A stretch of DNA of 64,000 bases, taken from contig NZ_CP013232.1 in assembly GCF_001584145.1 (NCBI RefSeq), positions 4,216,001 to 4,280,000 on the forward strand, written 5' to 3'. This DNA comes from Collimonas fungivorans (GTDB lineage: Bacteria > Pseudomonadota > Gammaproteobacteria > Burkholderiales > Burkholderiaceae_D). Both the position numbers and the translations under genes were made by a program. The notes under the pieces were generated by a model, which did not search any database, was not told the DNA's origin, and worked only from the letters and a program-made list of their open reading frames with translations. Shown here one piece after another: positions 26,981 to 39,061 of the stretch (positions are counted from its first letter, which is position 1; each line of letters starts with the position of its first letter).

Positions 26981-27802
26981 CTATAACTTGCGATGCAGCA
27001 ACGCCGGCAAACTGTCCCGCACTCCCTTAAGGAAATGGGGGTCGATGCTGCCGCTGACAAGGCCCTCGCCTTCCGCCAGCACCGATTTAATTTCACCCCA
27101 GGGGTCGATCAGCATGCTGTGGCCCCAGGTGCGGCGGCCGTTGGGGTGCTTGCCGCCTTGCGCTGCCGCCAGCACATAACACTGGTTTTCGACGGCGCGG
27201 GCGCGCAGCAGGATTTCCCAGTGGGCCTTGCCGGTGGTGTAGGTAAACGCCGCCGGCACCACAATCAGGGAGCAATCGCCAAGCGCCCGGTACAGCTCGG
27301 GGAAACGCAGGTCGTAGCAGACCGACAAGCCGACCTTGCCGAACGGCGCCTGGAAACTGCCGGTGTCCTTGCCGTAGACGATAGTGCGCGCTTCATCGTA
27401 GGATTCCTCGCCTTTGCTGAAACTGAACAAGTGGATCTTGTCGTAGCGGCTGACCTGGCGGCCGTCCGGGTCGAATACCAGGGTGGTGTTGAGCACCTTG
27501 CCGACCTCGTCGGCGATCATCGGCAGCGTGCCGCCGATCAGCCAGATGCCATGCTCTCGCGCCAGCTGCGCCATGAAAATCTGGATCGGTCCTTCACCCA
27601 GGATTTCGGCGCAGGTCAGCTTGTCGGTGTCCTGCATGCCCATGATGGGCCAGTACTCAGGCAGCAGCACCAGCTGCGCGCCCTGCGCGGCGGCTTCGGC
27701 TACCAGGCGCCGCGCGGTGTTGAAATTTTCTTCCAGCACCGGCGTCGACACCATCTGGATCGCGGCGATGTTGAAACTGGCTGGACTGGATGCTTGGCTC
27801 AT
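26981..27802 (-). CDS. Carbon-nitrogen hydrolase (nitrilase superfamily, Nit1/YbeM-like)
   Basis: A 273-residue amidase. The catalytic triad is Glu in LVLLPEYWP, Lys in SRYDKIHLFSF and Cys in VGLSVCYDLRFPELYR. This branch includes deaminated-glutathione amidase, so metabolite repair is the likely role. It starts ATGAGCCAAGCATCC behind a weak GGAG. Its 5' end overlaps the yhdP frame as read, but the overlap vanishes if yhdP really ends at 27844. tldD follows after 114 bp. Confidence 0.92.
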   Translation of the reverse strand: MSQASSPASFNIAAIQMVSTPVLEENFNTARRLVAEAAAQGAQLVLLPEYWPIMGMQDTDKLTCAEILGEGPIQIFMAQLAREHGIWLIGGTLPMIADEVGKVLNTTLVFDPDGRQVSRYDKIHLFSFSKGEESYDEARTIVYGKDTGSFQAPFGKVGLSVCYDLRFPELYRALGDCSLIVVPAAFTYTTGKAHWEILLRARAVENQCYVLAAAQGGKHPNGRRTWGHSMLIDPWGEIKSVLAEGEGLVSGSIDPHFLKGVRDSLPALLHRKL

Positions 27803-30800
27803 GGTGCGAAACTCCTGCGCTGTGGCAAACGTTGTGGCAAGGATCAGCGGCCGGACGACAGATCGGGGTGCTTGCGGTCGGCGTCTCGGTCTTGTGATCG
27901 AGTTTGGTCACGACCGGATCGGTCCAGCCGCCGGTAATATTATATTCAAAGGTAAAAGCCCGCATCAGCGGATCGCGCAGGAACAGCTGCGCCAGGAAAG
28001 TGCCGATGCCAATCACCGGATTGATCGCCAGCGCCACCACCGAGGCGGTGCCGGCATTGATTTCCGGCAGCACCGCTACGTGCAGGTCCTGGGTCTCGCG
28101 CGCGATGTCCGCGACGCCGTCCATCAGCACCGTGGCGCTGACGCCGCGCATCTTGAAGTTGTCGGTATGTGCCTTGCCCTGCGTGATCGAAGCGGTGCCG
28201 ACTACGCTATCGAAAGCAAAACCTTCAGAAAAGATGTCGCGGAAATCCAGGGTCAGGCGGCGCGGCAGCGATTGCAGGCTGAGCACCCCGAGCAGCTTGG
28301 CGGCGCCCGGATCGACTTTCAGGAACTGGCCTGCCGCCATGTCCAGGTTGATCTGGCCGGACAGTGATGGAATATCCATGGTGAACGGCAGACCCTTCCA
28401 GCTGACTTCGCCGTCCATGCGTCCCTTGGCGGCGCGCAGCACGTGCGCGAAACCGAAACGGTCCAGCAGCTTGCCGGCATCGGCGATATCCATGGCGTAA
28501 GTCAGGCTGGTGGTGTTGTCGCCGTTGACGGTGGTCCATTTGCCGTCGGCCTTCAATTCCGCGTCGGGATTCTTGATCGACAGTTTATGGATGCGCCATT
28601 CGTTGCCGACGTTGGCGCGCACATTGTTGGCGCTCAGTTCAAGCCGTCCGAGCTTCTTGCCGAGCAGCTGGAAATCCTCGGCGATGATGTCCAGCCCGGG
28701 AATCTGGGTGGAGCCGCCCTTGCCTTCCAGCACGTCGCCGACATCCGTCTCGCCGCCTTGCGGAATGATCAGCGAAGACAGGCGCGCGGTAACCTTGCCG
28801 AGGCCGCGGCCCGACGGTGAAGCGTTCCAGGTCACGAAGCCCGAAGCCTGCCTGGAGTCGATGTTGACCTGCCAGGAATTTTTCTGATGAGTGGCGCCCA
28901 GCACCACGTTGTCCAGCGTCTTGCCAAGCAGGATCAGCTGGTTGGCCTTGACCGACACCAGGTTAGGTTCGGCATACTGCGCCAGGCCGGTCAGAGGCGT
29001 TTCCTCGCCGGTCTTGACTGCGCCGTCCTCGTTCAAGGCGCCGGCCAGGTTGTTCCAGGCGTCGACGTTCAAGGTCTTGGCGTTCATGTTGATCGCCACT
29101 CCGCTATCCGGTTCCGGCGCCGGTGAATTGATGCCGATGCCGCCGCGCAGAATTTTCCAGTCGGCGGGTTTGCCGTTCTCGACGGCGTTCTTGCCGAGCG
29201 GCTTCTGCCGCTGGTAGCGCGCGACGATGGCAGATCCCAAGGCCAGCTTGAGTTCATCGCGCGCCATCGCCGCATCGTCGGAAGCGACACCCAGCCACTC
29301 GAATTTGAACGGCATGGCTTCGCCGGCGCTCTTGCGCAATGGTTCAGGGAAATCCAGGCCTATGCCTTGCAAGCTGGACTCGACCACCAGCTCCGGATGA
29401 TGATCGCGGATCGCCACCGTGGCTGTATAACGGCTGCTGCCGCTGGCGTGGGACAGCAGCTTTTGCATCGCTGCAGCGGGATACATGGCGCGCAAGCCGT
29501 CGGCGCCGGCATTGCCTTCGATCTTGATCAGGGTCTGGCGGTCAGCCTGGGTGCCGCCGCTGGCTTGCACCGGCCCGCCCAACAGGTTGCCCTTGATACC
29601 GTTCAGGTTGAAGCCTTTTTCGTTGAATTCAAGCTGGCCGGTAGCATTGGAGATAGGCGGGATGATCTTTTGCAGGATCACGTCGTTGTTCTGGAATTGC
29701 AGCACACCGGTGACCTTGGCGTCGATCAGATGGGCCAGCGGCAACTGCAGGTTCAACTGCAGCTTGGCGTTGCCCTTGCCTTGCGATTCGCTGGTGAAGC
29801 CGTCGATCCAGTGCAGCACCGGACTGTCCTTGGTGAACTGCACGAAATTCTGCAAGGTGCCGGCAGCGCTGCCGTCGATCAGCAGCATCTCGTCATGCGA
29901 CGACAGGTCCGGCACGGTGGCTGTCACGTCGCTCACCGCCACAGCCGAGGTTTGTGCAGTGGCAGCCTTGATCTGAAGGCGCGTGCGGTCTACCGCAAAC
30001 GTACCCTCTATCTTTTCCAGCAGCGGCCACAGAGGCTGCTTGCCGTCCTGGCCGACATGCGCGGGATCGTATTCAAGAGTACCGTTTTCTATTTTTCCGG
30101 CAACGCTGAATTCACCTTTCGGTTTGGCATTCGCGGTTTCGGTGCGGAACGGGAAATCGGCCAGGTCACCCTTGAGCCTGATCGTCACGTCTTTTGCCTT
30201 GCCTTCCTTGAGCGCGCCGACCAGCCAGTTGCGCAAATGCTCGGGGGTATGCAGCGGCAGGTAAGTGCCGATTTTTTTCAGGTCGAATTCACTGATGCTG
30301 CCGGTCATGTCGATCACGCCCAGCGCGACGCCGTGGCGATCTTGCAGCGGCAACAGATGCGTTCCCGACAACGATCCGGCCAGGCCATCCTGGACGAAGT
30401 TCATGCTGTCGATCTGCAGCAACACGTTCTTCTGCTGGAAGTTCCAGCGCGCCTGCATGTCGAGCTTATCGAAAGGCAGCAGCGGCGCGTCGAAGAACCC
30501 GGGTAAGTCCAGCCGGGTTTTTTCCGATTTCAGGTTGACGCTGCCGCCGTCCTGGTTGGCGTTGACGCTTCCGCTCAGGTTATCGACCCCGGGAATCCCC
30601 GGCACCGCGGCCTGCGCCGGCTGGCTGGCCGTCTTGGGCTGCGCCGCACGGGCGCCTGGGCATTGATGGTCAAACCTTCGAACTGGCCTTTTGCGCTGTA
30701 CGACGCGATCGCCGGATAAGCGCCCTGCCATTGCGCGGCAAAATCGCGCAGCTGGCCGCGCGGCGCAAAATCGTCAATCATCTTGATCTGTGCCGCGCTC

Positions 30801-32038
30801 AGGGGCAAGCGCTGGGCAAAACTCGCCAGCGTCTGCAAATCCAGCTGCTTGGCCTGCAAGCTGTATTTTTCCGCTTGCTTGCCTTGCGCCGGTACGTACG
30901 ATTCGCTAATGGAGGTGCGCGGCAGGCTCAGGCCGTCGGCGGTTTTTAAAGAAAAATCGGTGAGCGTTACCGTGTGGCCGTTGGCGCCGAAGGCCGGCAG
31001 ACCGTCTTGCGGCATCGGTCCCAGTTCCTCGTGGGCGGAAACCCGTCCGCTGATATTCTCCAGGGCCAAGGGCTGCAGGTCGGGCCGCAGGCGCATGGCC
31101 AGGCCGTTCAGTTCAAGATCGGCTGTAAAGTTGCTCATCTTGGCGTGATCCAGGTCGAGCCAGGCTTGTACTGCGCCCTTGCCCTGGCTGATCTCGACCG
31201 GATAATCGAAGTAAGGCTTCCACACGGTCAGGTCGGCATCGTGCAGGTTGGCGTAGAGGGTGCCGGTCCAGCGCTTGAAGTCGGCAATCTTGTGGGTAAA
31301 TACCGGATGGACAAAATTCGCCCGCACATCCAGCGGCGCGGCGAATGACGCGGGCGGCGTCGCCCGTGCCGACAATTGATGGCGGCGCCAGCGGTTTTGC
31401 AGAACCAGGTCGATATTGGTCAGGACCAGTTCCGGCGCCTTGCGCAGGTCGTCGCGCCAGCGCACCTGGCCGTCGCGGATCACGATCTTGCGCTGGGCCA
31501 GCAGCCATTCGGCGCCGGCGCCGTCGTTTTCCTGCCCGGAATTGACCAGGATGCCGGCCACGAACAGATTGCCCTGGGCATCGCGCTCTATCTGCAAATC
31601 GGGCTTGCTGATCTCCAGCGAAGCCAGCCGGACGGCGCCCACCAGCGCGGAGCGCCAGGAGATGGTGGCCGCCACCTGCGGCAAGGTCAGCGCAGGCTGG
31701 CCGCCTTTATCGTGCACCACCACGTTGTCCAGCACCAGGTGCGGCTGCAAGCCATGCCAGGAGGCCTGGATCGCGCCGATCGAGACCGGATTGCCCACCG
31801 TTTTGCTGACGATATGCTCAACCTCAGCCTTGTAGTAGCCGACGTTCGGCAACACTACATAACGCAAACCCAGGAACAGTCCGCAAAACAGGAAATACGC
31901 CACGACCAGCAATGTCAGCAAAGCGCCCAGCAGATGGTGGGTAACCAGGTTAACGTGCTTATAAGTGGCAATCCCGGCGCGCCAGCAGATGGCAAGCTTG
32001 CTGGCCGGCGACGGGATTTTTGCTTGTTCTTCCAACAT
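27657..32038 (-). pseudogene. yhdP: YhdP family protein (AsmA-like, DUF3971/TIGR02099), frameshifted
   Basis: Very large envelope protein thought to move phospholipids between inner and outer membranes. The N-terminus has one membrane helix (LLGALLTLLVVAYFLFCGLFL), followed by repeated beta-strand AsmA-type regions and a C-terminal DUF3971/AsmA_2 part (FKMRGVSATVLMDGVADIA). The frame breaks at GGG 30650-30652: one added base joins TINAQAP to AAQPKTASQPAQ. Near the C-terminus the frame reads on to 27657, but in the next frame it ends KHPDLSSGR and stops at 27844, 41 bp before the nitrilase start, so a second lost base near 27880 is likely. With both, the length is ~1398 residues, normal for the family. 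Confidence 0.85.
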
Positions 32039-32298
32039 CAATCAGAATGGGTAAAATTAATCATTATGAAACAGTGGCAGGACACGAAGCCTGCTACTCT
32101 GTTCCCCAACTGAGCAGGGATAGGAAGTAAAATAAATCGACTGCACCGAGTGTTTCCAGAGTGGCAAGCTGTTGATGTTCGACAAGCCACCAAGCCATAT
32201 GTTCGCATGGATATGGCCGTGCATAGCTAAAAAAACAAAAAGACCTTCGATAACCCTGCTATTTTCTTTGAATTTTGCCTCATTTATCCTTCAAATCC

Positions 32299-35051
32299 GT
32301 GACTCCATCACTATTAAGCAGTACCGCCGCCTCGCGCTATTTTTTGCGCTGGGTGAATGCCGAAGCTGGACGCGCCGCGCAGGTCACAGAATTAGCTGGG
32401 CCCGTAACAAGATTAACCGTCGACCGGACTCTGTTGACGCATTTATTACAAAAAGAAACAGATTCCGGCATGCCGTTACCGCGCGCCATGCGCCGCCTGC
32501 GCAACCTGCTGGTATGCACCCTGATCGAACGCGATCTGCGCGGCCTGGCCGACCTGGACGAAGTGGTCAGCGCCGTTACCACCTTCGCCGAATTTGCGGT
32601 GCAAACCCACCTGGCGGCCCTGACTGTCGACCTGGTGGCGCTGCACGGCACGCCGCTGGGCGAAGAATCGGGCCAGCCGCAAGAGTTGCTGGTGCTGGGC
32701 ATGGGCAAACTGGGCGGCTGCGAACTCAACGTTTCTTCCGATATCGACCTGATCTTCACCTACGCGGAAGATGGCGACACCCAAGCAGGCGACGGCCAGC
32801 GCGCGCTGTCGAACCATGAGTTCTTTACCCGCCTCGGCAAGAAACTGATAGGCGCCTTGTCCGAGATCACCGAAGACGGCTTCACCTTCCGGGTTGACAT
32901 GGCGCTGCGGCCGAACGGCGCCTCGGGGCCGCTGGTGGCCAGCTTCAACATGGTCGAGACCTACCTGGTGACCCAGGGCCGGGAATGGGAACGTTATGCC
33001 TGGTGCAAGGCGCGCGCGCTGACCGGGCGGGCGGAAGATATCGCCACCTTGGCCAACATCAGCCGTCCGTTCGTGTTCCGGCGTTACCTGGACTATGGCT
33101 CGATCGACGCCATGCGTTCCATGCACGCGCAAATCCGCACGGAAGTAAAGCGCCTGGAAGCGCTGCATCCGGAACGCAGCAACAACGTCAAGCTGGGGCG
33201 CGGCGGCATCCGTGAAATCGAATTCCTGGCACAGGTGTTCCAGCTGATCCGCGGCGGCCGCGACTGCGATTTGCGCGACCGCTCCACCCGGGCCACGCTG
33301 CGCACCCTGGCCGTCAAGAACCTGCTGGACGCCGAGGTAGTCGACAAGCTGCTGGCCGCCTACGATTTCCTGCGCAACCTGGAGCACCGGCTGCAATACC
33401 TGGACGATGCGCAAACCCATACCTTCCCGACCAATGACGCCGACTGCCTGATCATCGCCCAGGCCATGGGTTTCCCCGATGTGCCGTCGCTGATGCAGGA
33501 ACTCGACCAGCACCGTACCCTGGTCGACGCCCAGTTCGACGACATCTTCAAGGACAAGCAGAACAGCCGCCCCGCCAGCAAGACTGGGACGACTGCGACA
33601 ATCCGCTGCACACGCTGAGCGAAACCGACAGCCGTGAAACGATTGCCCTGGTGCTGACCCACTGCGGCTTCTCCGACGCCTCGGCGGCGGCGCAACGCTT
33701 GGTCACCACCTGGCAATCGACACGCGTGCAGAACCTGCCGGCGGCCAGCCGCGCGCGCCTGCTGGCGCTGGTCAACGCCGCGCTGCCGGTAGTGGCCGCC
33801 ATCCCGGAACCCGAGCGCCACCTGCCTACCCTCAACCGCCTGCTGGACTTCCTCGAGGCGATCGTACGCCGCGCCGCCTACCTGGCGCTGCTGACCGAAT
33901 ATCCGGCCACCCTGCATCGCGTGATCCGCATGATCAGCGCCAGCGACTGGGCCGCCAAGTACCTGACCCAGCATCCTATCCTGCTGGACGAACTGCTCGA
34001 TCCGCGCAGCCTGAACGCGGCGCCGGACTGGCCGGTGTTCGCCCAGGAATGCAAGCGCCAGCTCGATACCGCGCCGGGCGACACCGAACGGCAGATGGAT
34101 ATCCTGCGCGAAATGCACCATGCCCAGCAATTCCGCCTGCTGGCGCAGGACCTGGAGGGAGTCCTCAGCGTCGAGGCGCTGGCCGACCATCTCTCCATCC
34201 TGGCCGACATCCTGGTGGCCGCCACCGTGCAGGCGATCTGGAACATGATGCCGGGCCGCCACCGCGAAACGCCGCTGTTCACCGTGATCGCCTACGGCAA
34301 GCTGGGCGGCAAGGAACTCGGTTACGTCTCCGACCTCGATGTGGTGTTCCTGTATGACGATGAAGACCAGGACGGCCCCGCCCTCTACGCCAAGCTGGCG
34401 CAGCGCTTCATCACCTGGATGACCAGCCATACGCCGGCCGGCATCCTGTTCGACATCGACATCGCGCTGCGTCCTGACGGCGCCAGCGGCCTGCTGGTGT
34501 CGTCGTTCGGCAAGTTCGAGAAATACCAGCGTGAATCGGCCTGGCTATGGGAGCACCAGGCCCTGACCCGGGCCCGCTTCTGCGCCGGCGACGCCGCCAT
34601 CGGCGAACGCTTCGAAACCCTGCGCGTGGAAGTGCTGCGCCAGCAGCGCGACGCCGCCAAGCTGCAAAGCGAAGTGCTGGAGATGCGCCAGAAAATGCGC
34701 GACGCCCATCCCAACCGCAGTGACCGCTTCGACCTCAAGCATGACGCCGGCGGCATGATAGACATCGAATTCCTGGTGCAATTCCTGATCCTGCGCCACG
34801 CTGCCGCCTATCCGCAACTGACCGCCGACATCGGCAATATCGCCTTGCTGAAACTGTGTGGGGAAATCGGACTGATTGACGGGGGCCTGGCTAACGCAGT
34901 AGCCGATGCCTACCGCACTTTCCGCAAACTGCAGCATCAGGGCCGCTTGCAGGGAGAAGAACGGGCGCGCGTGGCGGCAAGCCGCATAGCGTCCGAAATC
35001 TCGGTGGTAAAACAATTGTGGTCCGAAACGTTCACGGCCGCATCCAGCTGA
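32299..35051 (+). pseudogene. glnE: Glutamine synthetase adenylyltransferase/adenylyl-removing enzyme, frameshifted
   Basis: Controls glutamine synthetase by adding or removing AMP in response to PII. Two nucleotidyltransferase domains are visible: the removase GMGKLGGCELNVSSDIDLIF (N half) and the transferase YGKLGGKELGYVSDLDVVFLY (C half), each followed by a helical domain (REIEFLAQ and MIDIEFLVQF). The frame breaks at CCCC 33570-33573; adding one C gives RQQDWDDCDNPLHTLSE and a full 917-residue protein, the normal size. The start is uncertain: GTG at 32299 or TTG at 32275, neither with a clear ribosome site. It is divergent from yhdP. Confidence 0.87.
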
Positions 35052-35071
35052 CCGCAGCGATCCCTTGCTGT

Positions 35072-35113
35072 AAAAAAAAGCCCCGCTCAATGCATGAGCG
35101 GGGCTTTTTTTTC
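35072..35113. terminator. Bidirectional intrinsic terminator between glnE and gap
   Basis: AAGCCCCGCTCA, loop ATGCA, TGAGCGGGGCTT, flanked by eight A before and eight T after. It serves both convergent genes, glnE (plus) and gap (minus). Confidence 0.92.
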
Positions 35114-35155
35114 GGGCAAGCCAGGTTTTACCTGGCCTTATTTACTTGGCCTTAT

Positions 35156-36169
35156 TTACTTGGCGTTAACCAGTGCAACCGTAGTATCCAGCATACGGTT
35201 CGAGAAACCCCACTCATTGTCGTACCAGCTCGACACCTTCACCAGGCGACCGGAAACCTTGGTCAGCGTGGAGTCGAAGTTGGAAGAAGCCGGGTTGTGG
35301 TTGAAATCGACCGACACCAGCGGCTCGACGTTGTAAGTCAGCAAACCCTTCAAGGCGCCGTTTTCCGACGCATCTTTCATGATCGCGTTGACTTCATCGA
35401 CAGTGGTGTCGCGCGCGGCGACGAACGACAAATCGACCAGCGAGACATTGATGGTCGGCACGCGGATCGCAAAACCGTCCAGCTTGCCGTTCAGCTCAGG
35501 CAGCACCAGGCCAACCGCAGCGGCAGCGCCGGTCTTGGCCGGGATCATGCTCATGGTGGCGGAACGGGCGCGGCGCAGGTCTTCGTGGTAGACGTCGGTC
35601 AGCACCTGGTCGTTGGTGTAGGAGTGGACGGTCGTCATCAGGCCGTTCAGCACGCCGATCTTGTCGTTCAGCGGCTTGACCAGCGGCGCCAGGCAGTTGG
35701 TGGTGCAGGAAGCGTTGGAGATCACGGTGTCGCTGGCTTTCAGCACGCCGTGGTTGACGCCGAACACGACAGTAGCGTCGACATCCTTGCCGCCCGGCGC
35801 CGAGATGATGACTTTCTTGGCGCCACCCTTGATATGGGCGCTGGCCTTTTCCTTGGTGGTGAAGAAGCCGGTGCATTCCAGCACGACGTCAACGCCCAGC
35901 TCGCCCCATGGCAGTTCAGCCGGGTTACGCTGCGCCAATACCTTGATGCGGTCGCCGTTGACCACGATGAAATCGCCGTCGACTGTCACGGTGCCAGGGA
36001 ACTTGCCGTGGGCGGTATCGTACTGGGTCAGGTGGGCATTGGTTTTTGAGTCGCCGAGGTCGTTGATGGCAACGATCTCGATGTCATGCTTTTTGCCGCC
36101 TTCGTAATGGGCGCGAAGGATGTTGCGGCCGATGCGGCCATAGCCATTGATGGCGACGCGAATAGTCAT
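35156..36169 (-). CDS. gap: Glyceraldehyde-3-phosphate dehydrogenase
   Basis: Glycolytic enzyme oxidising glyceraldehyde 3-phosphate with NAD and phosphate. A 337-residue type [22 protein letters not shown] is the NAD fold, [12 protein letters not shown] has catalytic Cys155, and [15 protein letters not shown] closes the protein. It lies downstream of a GNAT gene and tkt on the same strand, so the segment groups central carbon enzymes. The AGGAGAAAAC site precedes the ATG. Confidence 0.97.
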   Translation of the reverse strand: MTIRVAINGYGRIGRNILRAHYEGGKKHDIEIVAINDLGDSKTNAHLTQYDTAHGKFPGTVTVDGDFIVVNGDRIKVLAQRNPAELPWGELGVDVVLECTGFFTTKEKASAHIKGGAKKVIISAPGGKDVDATVVFGVNHGVLKASDTVISNASCTTNCLAPLVKPLNDKIGVLNGLMTTVHSYTNDQVLTDVYHEDLRRARSATMSMIPAKTGAAAAVGLVLPELNGKLDGFAIRVPTINVSLVDLSFVAARDTTVDEVNAIMKDASENGALKGLLTYNVEPLVSVDFNHNPASSNFDSTLTKVSGRLVKVSSWYDNEWGFSNRMLDTTVALVNAK

Positions 36170-36217
36170 GGTTTTCTCCTAAGGTATTAACAATAAATGC
36201 GTAACAACAAATTCGTC

Positions 36218-36793
36218 TCAATTGACCCTGATGGTACGCCAGCCATAGCCGGCTTCCTGCAAATCCAAACCATCCCAGCTGAACGGCTGTTCCACCAGCA
36301 GCTCCGCGCCCAGCATTTCGTAGAACTGCCGCGCCTGGCGGTTTTCCGCCAGCACCCATACCAGCATGTTGTTGGCGCCGGCGCTCGCCAGCGTCGCTGC
36401 CACATGGGCCACCAGGCGGCGGCCGATGCCGGCGCGCTGCACTGACGGTTCCAGGTAGATCGCGGTCAGCTCCGAATCGTAGCCGAGCTTGGCTTCAGCC
36501 AGCGTCATTCCCGCGGCAAAACCGAGCACCTCGCCATCGACTTCCGCCACAAACACATTGGCCGCATTCGACGTCGCCGACAGGATGCGGCTCCAGATGG
36601 CGGTGCTGTCCTCAACCTTCATGCCGTCCAGATAGTCGTCCGGGATAATGCCGCGGTAAGTGGCGCGCCAGCTGTCGATGCGCACTGCCGCGATCACCGA
36701 CGCATCGTCGACCGTGGCGCGGCGGATCACGACATCGCCAACGATGTTGGTGATGTCGAGACCCTTGGCCTTCTTGACTTCTCTTACATTCAT
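36218..36793 (-). CDS. GNAT family N-acetyltransferase
   Basis: A 191-residue acetyltransferase. [35 protein letters not shown] is the typical opening (in pieces), [22 protein letters not shown] is the acetyl-CoA site, and [19 protein letters not shown] the C-terminal part. Its start overlaps the tkt stop by 4 bp, so it is translationally coupled to transketolase. The substrate is unknown. Confidence 0.9.
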   Translation of the reverse strand: MNVREVKKAKGLDITNIVGDVVIRRATVDDASVIAAVRIDSWRATYRGIIPDDYLDGMKVEDSTAIWSRILSATSNAANVFVAEVDGEVLGFAAGMTLAEAKLGYDSELTAIYLEPSVQRAGIGRRLVAHVAATLASAGANNMLVWVLAENRQARQFYEMLGAELLVEQPFSWDGLDLQEAGYGWRTIRVN

Positions 36794-38784
36794 GCCAGTA
36801 TCAACTTGGTCTTGGCGACGACATTTTCAACGGTGAAACCGAAATGCTTGAACAGCACAGGCGCCGGAGCCGATTCGCCGAAGGTGTCGATGCCGACCAC
36901 CGCGCCTTCCAGGCCGACATACTTGTGCCAGAACGCAGTCACGCCGGCCTCGATCGCCACGCGCGGCAAGCCGCGCTGCAAGACGCTGGCCTTGTAGGCA
37001 GCTTCCTGGCGGTCGAAGACGTCGGCGCAAGGCATGGAGACCACGCGCACTGCAATGCCTTCCAGCGCCAGCGCGGCGGCGGACTGCATCGCCAGTTCCA
37101 CTTCCGAACCGGTGGCGATCAGGATCGCCTTGGCGTCCGACGCATCCTTCAGGATATAAGCGCCGCGCTTGATGTCGGCGATCTGCTTCGCATCGCGCTC
37201 TTGGTACTGCAAGTTCTGGCGCGAGAAAATCAGCGTGCTTGGGCCGTTCTTGCGTTTCACCGCCTGTTCCCACGCCACGGCCGATTCAACCGTGTCGCAT
37301 GGACGCCAGTTGTCCAGCTGCGGAATCAGGCGCAGGCTCGATACGTGTTCCACCGATTGGTGGGTCGGGCCGTCTTCGCCCAGGCCGATGGAGTCATGGG
37401 TGAACACGAAGATCGAACGGATCTTCATCAGCGCCGCCATGCGCAGGGCATTGCGGCTGTAGTCGGAGAAGGTCAGGAAAGTGGCGCCGAACGGGATGTA
37501 GCCGCCATGCAGGGCGATGCCGTTGATCATGGCGCTCATGCCGAATTCGCGCACACCGTAGTTGATGTGGTTGCCCGGCTGGTCGGCGCGCACTGCCACC
37601 GATTCTTTCCAGTTGGTCAGGTTGGAGCCGGTCAGGTCGGCCGAACCGCCGAGGAATTCCGGCAGCACCTGCGCCAGTGCCTGGATGGCGTTCTGGCTGG
37701 CTTTGCGGGTGGCGATGGTTTCTTTCTTGGCGACGCAGCTGGCGATGTAGTCGCTCGCAACCTGTTCGAAATTGCCAGGCAGTTCGCCCTTCATGCGGCG
37801 CGTGAATTCAACCGCTTGCTGCGGGTATTCGGCGGCGTAGGCGGCGAACAGCGCATTCCAGTCGCCTTCGAACTGCTTGCCTTGCGGCTTGGCGTCCCAG
37901 GCGGCGTAGACGTCTTCCGGGATTTCAAACGGCGCCGAGGTCCAGCCCAGCGCTTCGCGCACGGCGGCGATTTCCTTGTCGCCCAATGCCGCGCCGTGCA
38001 CCTTGTCGGTGCCGGCCAGGTTCGGCGAACCCTTGCCGATCACGGTCTTGCAGCAGATCAGGGTCGGCTTGTCGGACAGCTTGGCCTGGTGAATCGCGGC
38101 GCTGACGGCTTCCACATTGTGGCCGTCGACGGCGCGAATCACGTTCCAGCCGTAAGCTTCGAAACGCTTCGGGGTGTCGTCCTTGAACCAGCCTTCGACA
38201 TGGCCATCGATCGAGATGCCGTTGTCATCGTAGAGCGCGATCAGTTTCGACAGGCGCAGCGTGCCGGCCAGCGAACAGGCTTCATGCGAAATGCCTTCCA
38301 TCAGGCAACCGTCGCCGACGAAAGTGTAGGTGTAATGGTCGACTACCGGGAAATTGGCGCGGTTGAATTCCGCCGCCAGCAGTTTTTCCGCCAGCGCCAT
38401 GCCGACTGCATTGGTCAAACCCTGGCCCAGCGGACCGGTAGTGGTTTCTATGCCTGGCGTGACGTCGACTTCAGGATGGCCCGGCGTCTTCGAATGCATC
38501 TGGCGGAAATTGCGCAGCTCGTCCATCGGCAGGTCGTAGCCGGTCAGGTGCAGCAAGGCGTATTGCAGCATCGAACCATGACCGTTCGACAATACAAAGC
38601 GGTCACGGTTGAACCAGTGCGGATTAGCAGGATTGTGACGGTAGTGCTTGGCCCACAACGCGACTGCGATTTCCGCCATGCCCATCGGCATGCCGGGATG
38701 GCCGGAGTTGGCTTTCTGTACAGCGTCCATTGCCAGCGCGCGGATTGCATTGGCCATCTTTGTAGTCGGAAGTGTGGAGGTCAT
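36790..38784 (-). CDS. tkt: Transketolase
   Basis: Thiamine diphosphate enzyme of the pentose phosphate pathway; it also supplies erythrose 4-phosphate for aroG. A 664-residue protein of the usual length: [17 protein letters not shown], the substrate His in [15 protein letters not shown], the ThDP motif [19 protein letters not shown]...DDNGISIDG (in pieces) and the catalytic [24 protein letters not shown] gene overlaps its 3' end, then gap follows. Confidence 0.97.
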   Translation of the reverse strand: MTSTLPTTKMANAIRALAMDAVQKANSGHPGMPMGMAEIAVALWAKHYRHNPANPHWFNRDRFVLSNGHGSMLQYALLHLTGYDLPMDELRNFRQMHSKTPGHPEVDVTPGIETTTGPLGQGLTNAVGMALAEKLLAAEFNRANFPVVDHYTYTFVGDGCLMEGISHEACSLAGTLRLSKLIALYDDNGISIDGHVEGWFKDDTPKRFEAYGWNVIRAVDGHNVEAVSAAIHQAKLSDKPTLICCKTVIGKGSPNLAGTDKVHGAALGDKEIAAVREALGWTSAPFEIPEDVYAAWDAKPQGKQFEGDWNALFAAYAAEYPQQAVEFTRRMKGELPGNFEQVASDYIASCVAKKETIATRKASQNAIQALAQVLPEFLGGSADLTGSNLTNWKESVAVRADQPGNHINYGVREFGMSAMINGIALHGGYIPFGATFLTFSDYSRNALRMAALMKIRSIFVFTHDSIGLGEDGPTHQSVEHVSSLRLIPQLDNWRPCDTVESAVAWEQAVKRKNGPSTLIFSRQNLQYQERDAKQIADIKRGAYILKDASDAKAILIATGSEVELAMQSAAALALEGIAVRVVSMPCADVFDRQEAAYKASVLQRGLPRVAIEAGVTAFWHKYVGLEGAVVGIDTFGESAPAPVLFKHFGFTVENVVAKTKLILA

Positions 38785-39061
38785 GGTGTGAGCAGGTAAG
38801 CAGCAGTTGAAGATCGATTAAAAAACGAATCGGTTGGAAAGCGGTTGGCAGGCGAAAAGCAGAGAAACAGCCCACAAAAGCCGATATTTTACCAAAATGC
38901 AGTCGATTCCGGTTCAAATCGGCGCATCTCTCCCATGTCGAGGCGGTAAAATGCTGCCGCACCACATGAAGCCTGTGATCGCATCGAAGCCGGATCGCAT
39001 GGTTTTGTTGCAATTTTCATATCCAGCCACCTGCCCGCAGTACTTTTCCATTGATCCCGCC

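Noticed and set aside
29367..30506. Open frame on the plus strand within yhdP
   Set aside because: Antisense shadow of yhdP with biased composition and no ribosome site.
36844..38799. Long open frame on the plus strand opposite transketolase
   Set aside because: It mirrors the third-codon-position GC bias of tkt on the other strand, has no recognisable domain, and tkt is certain.
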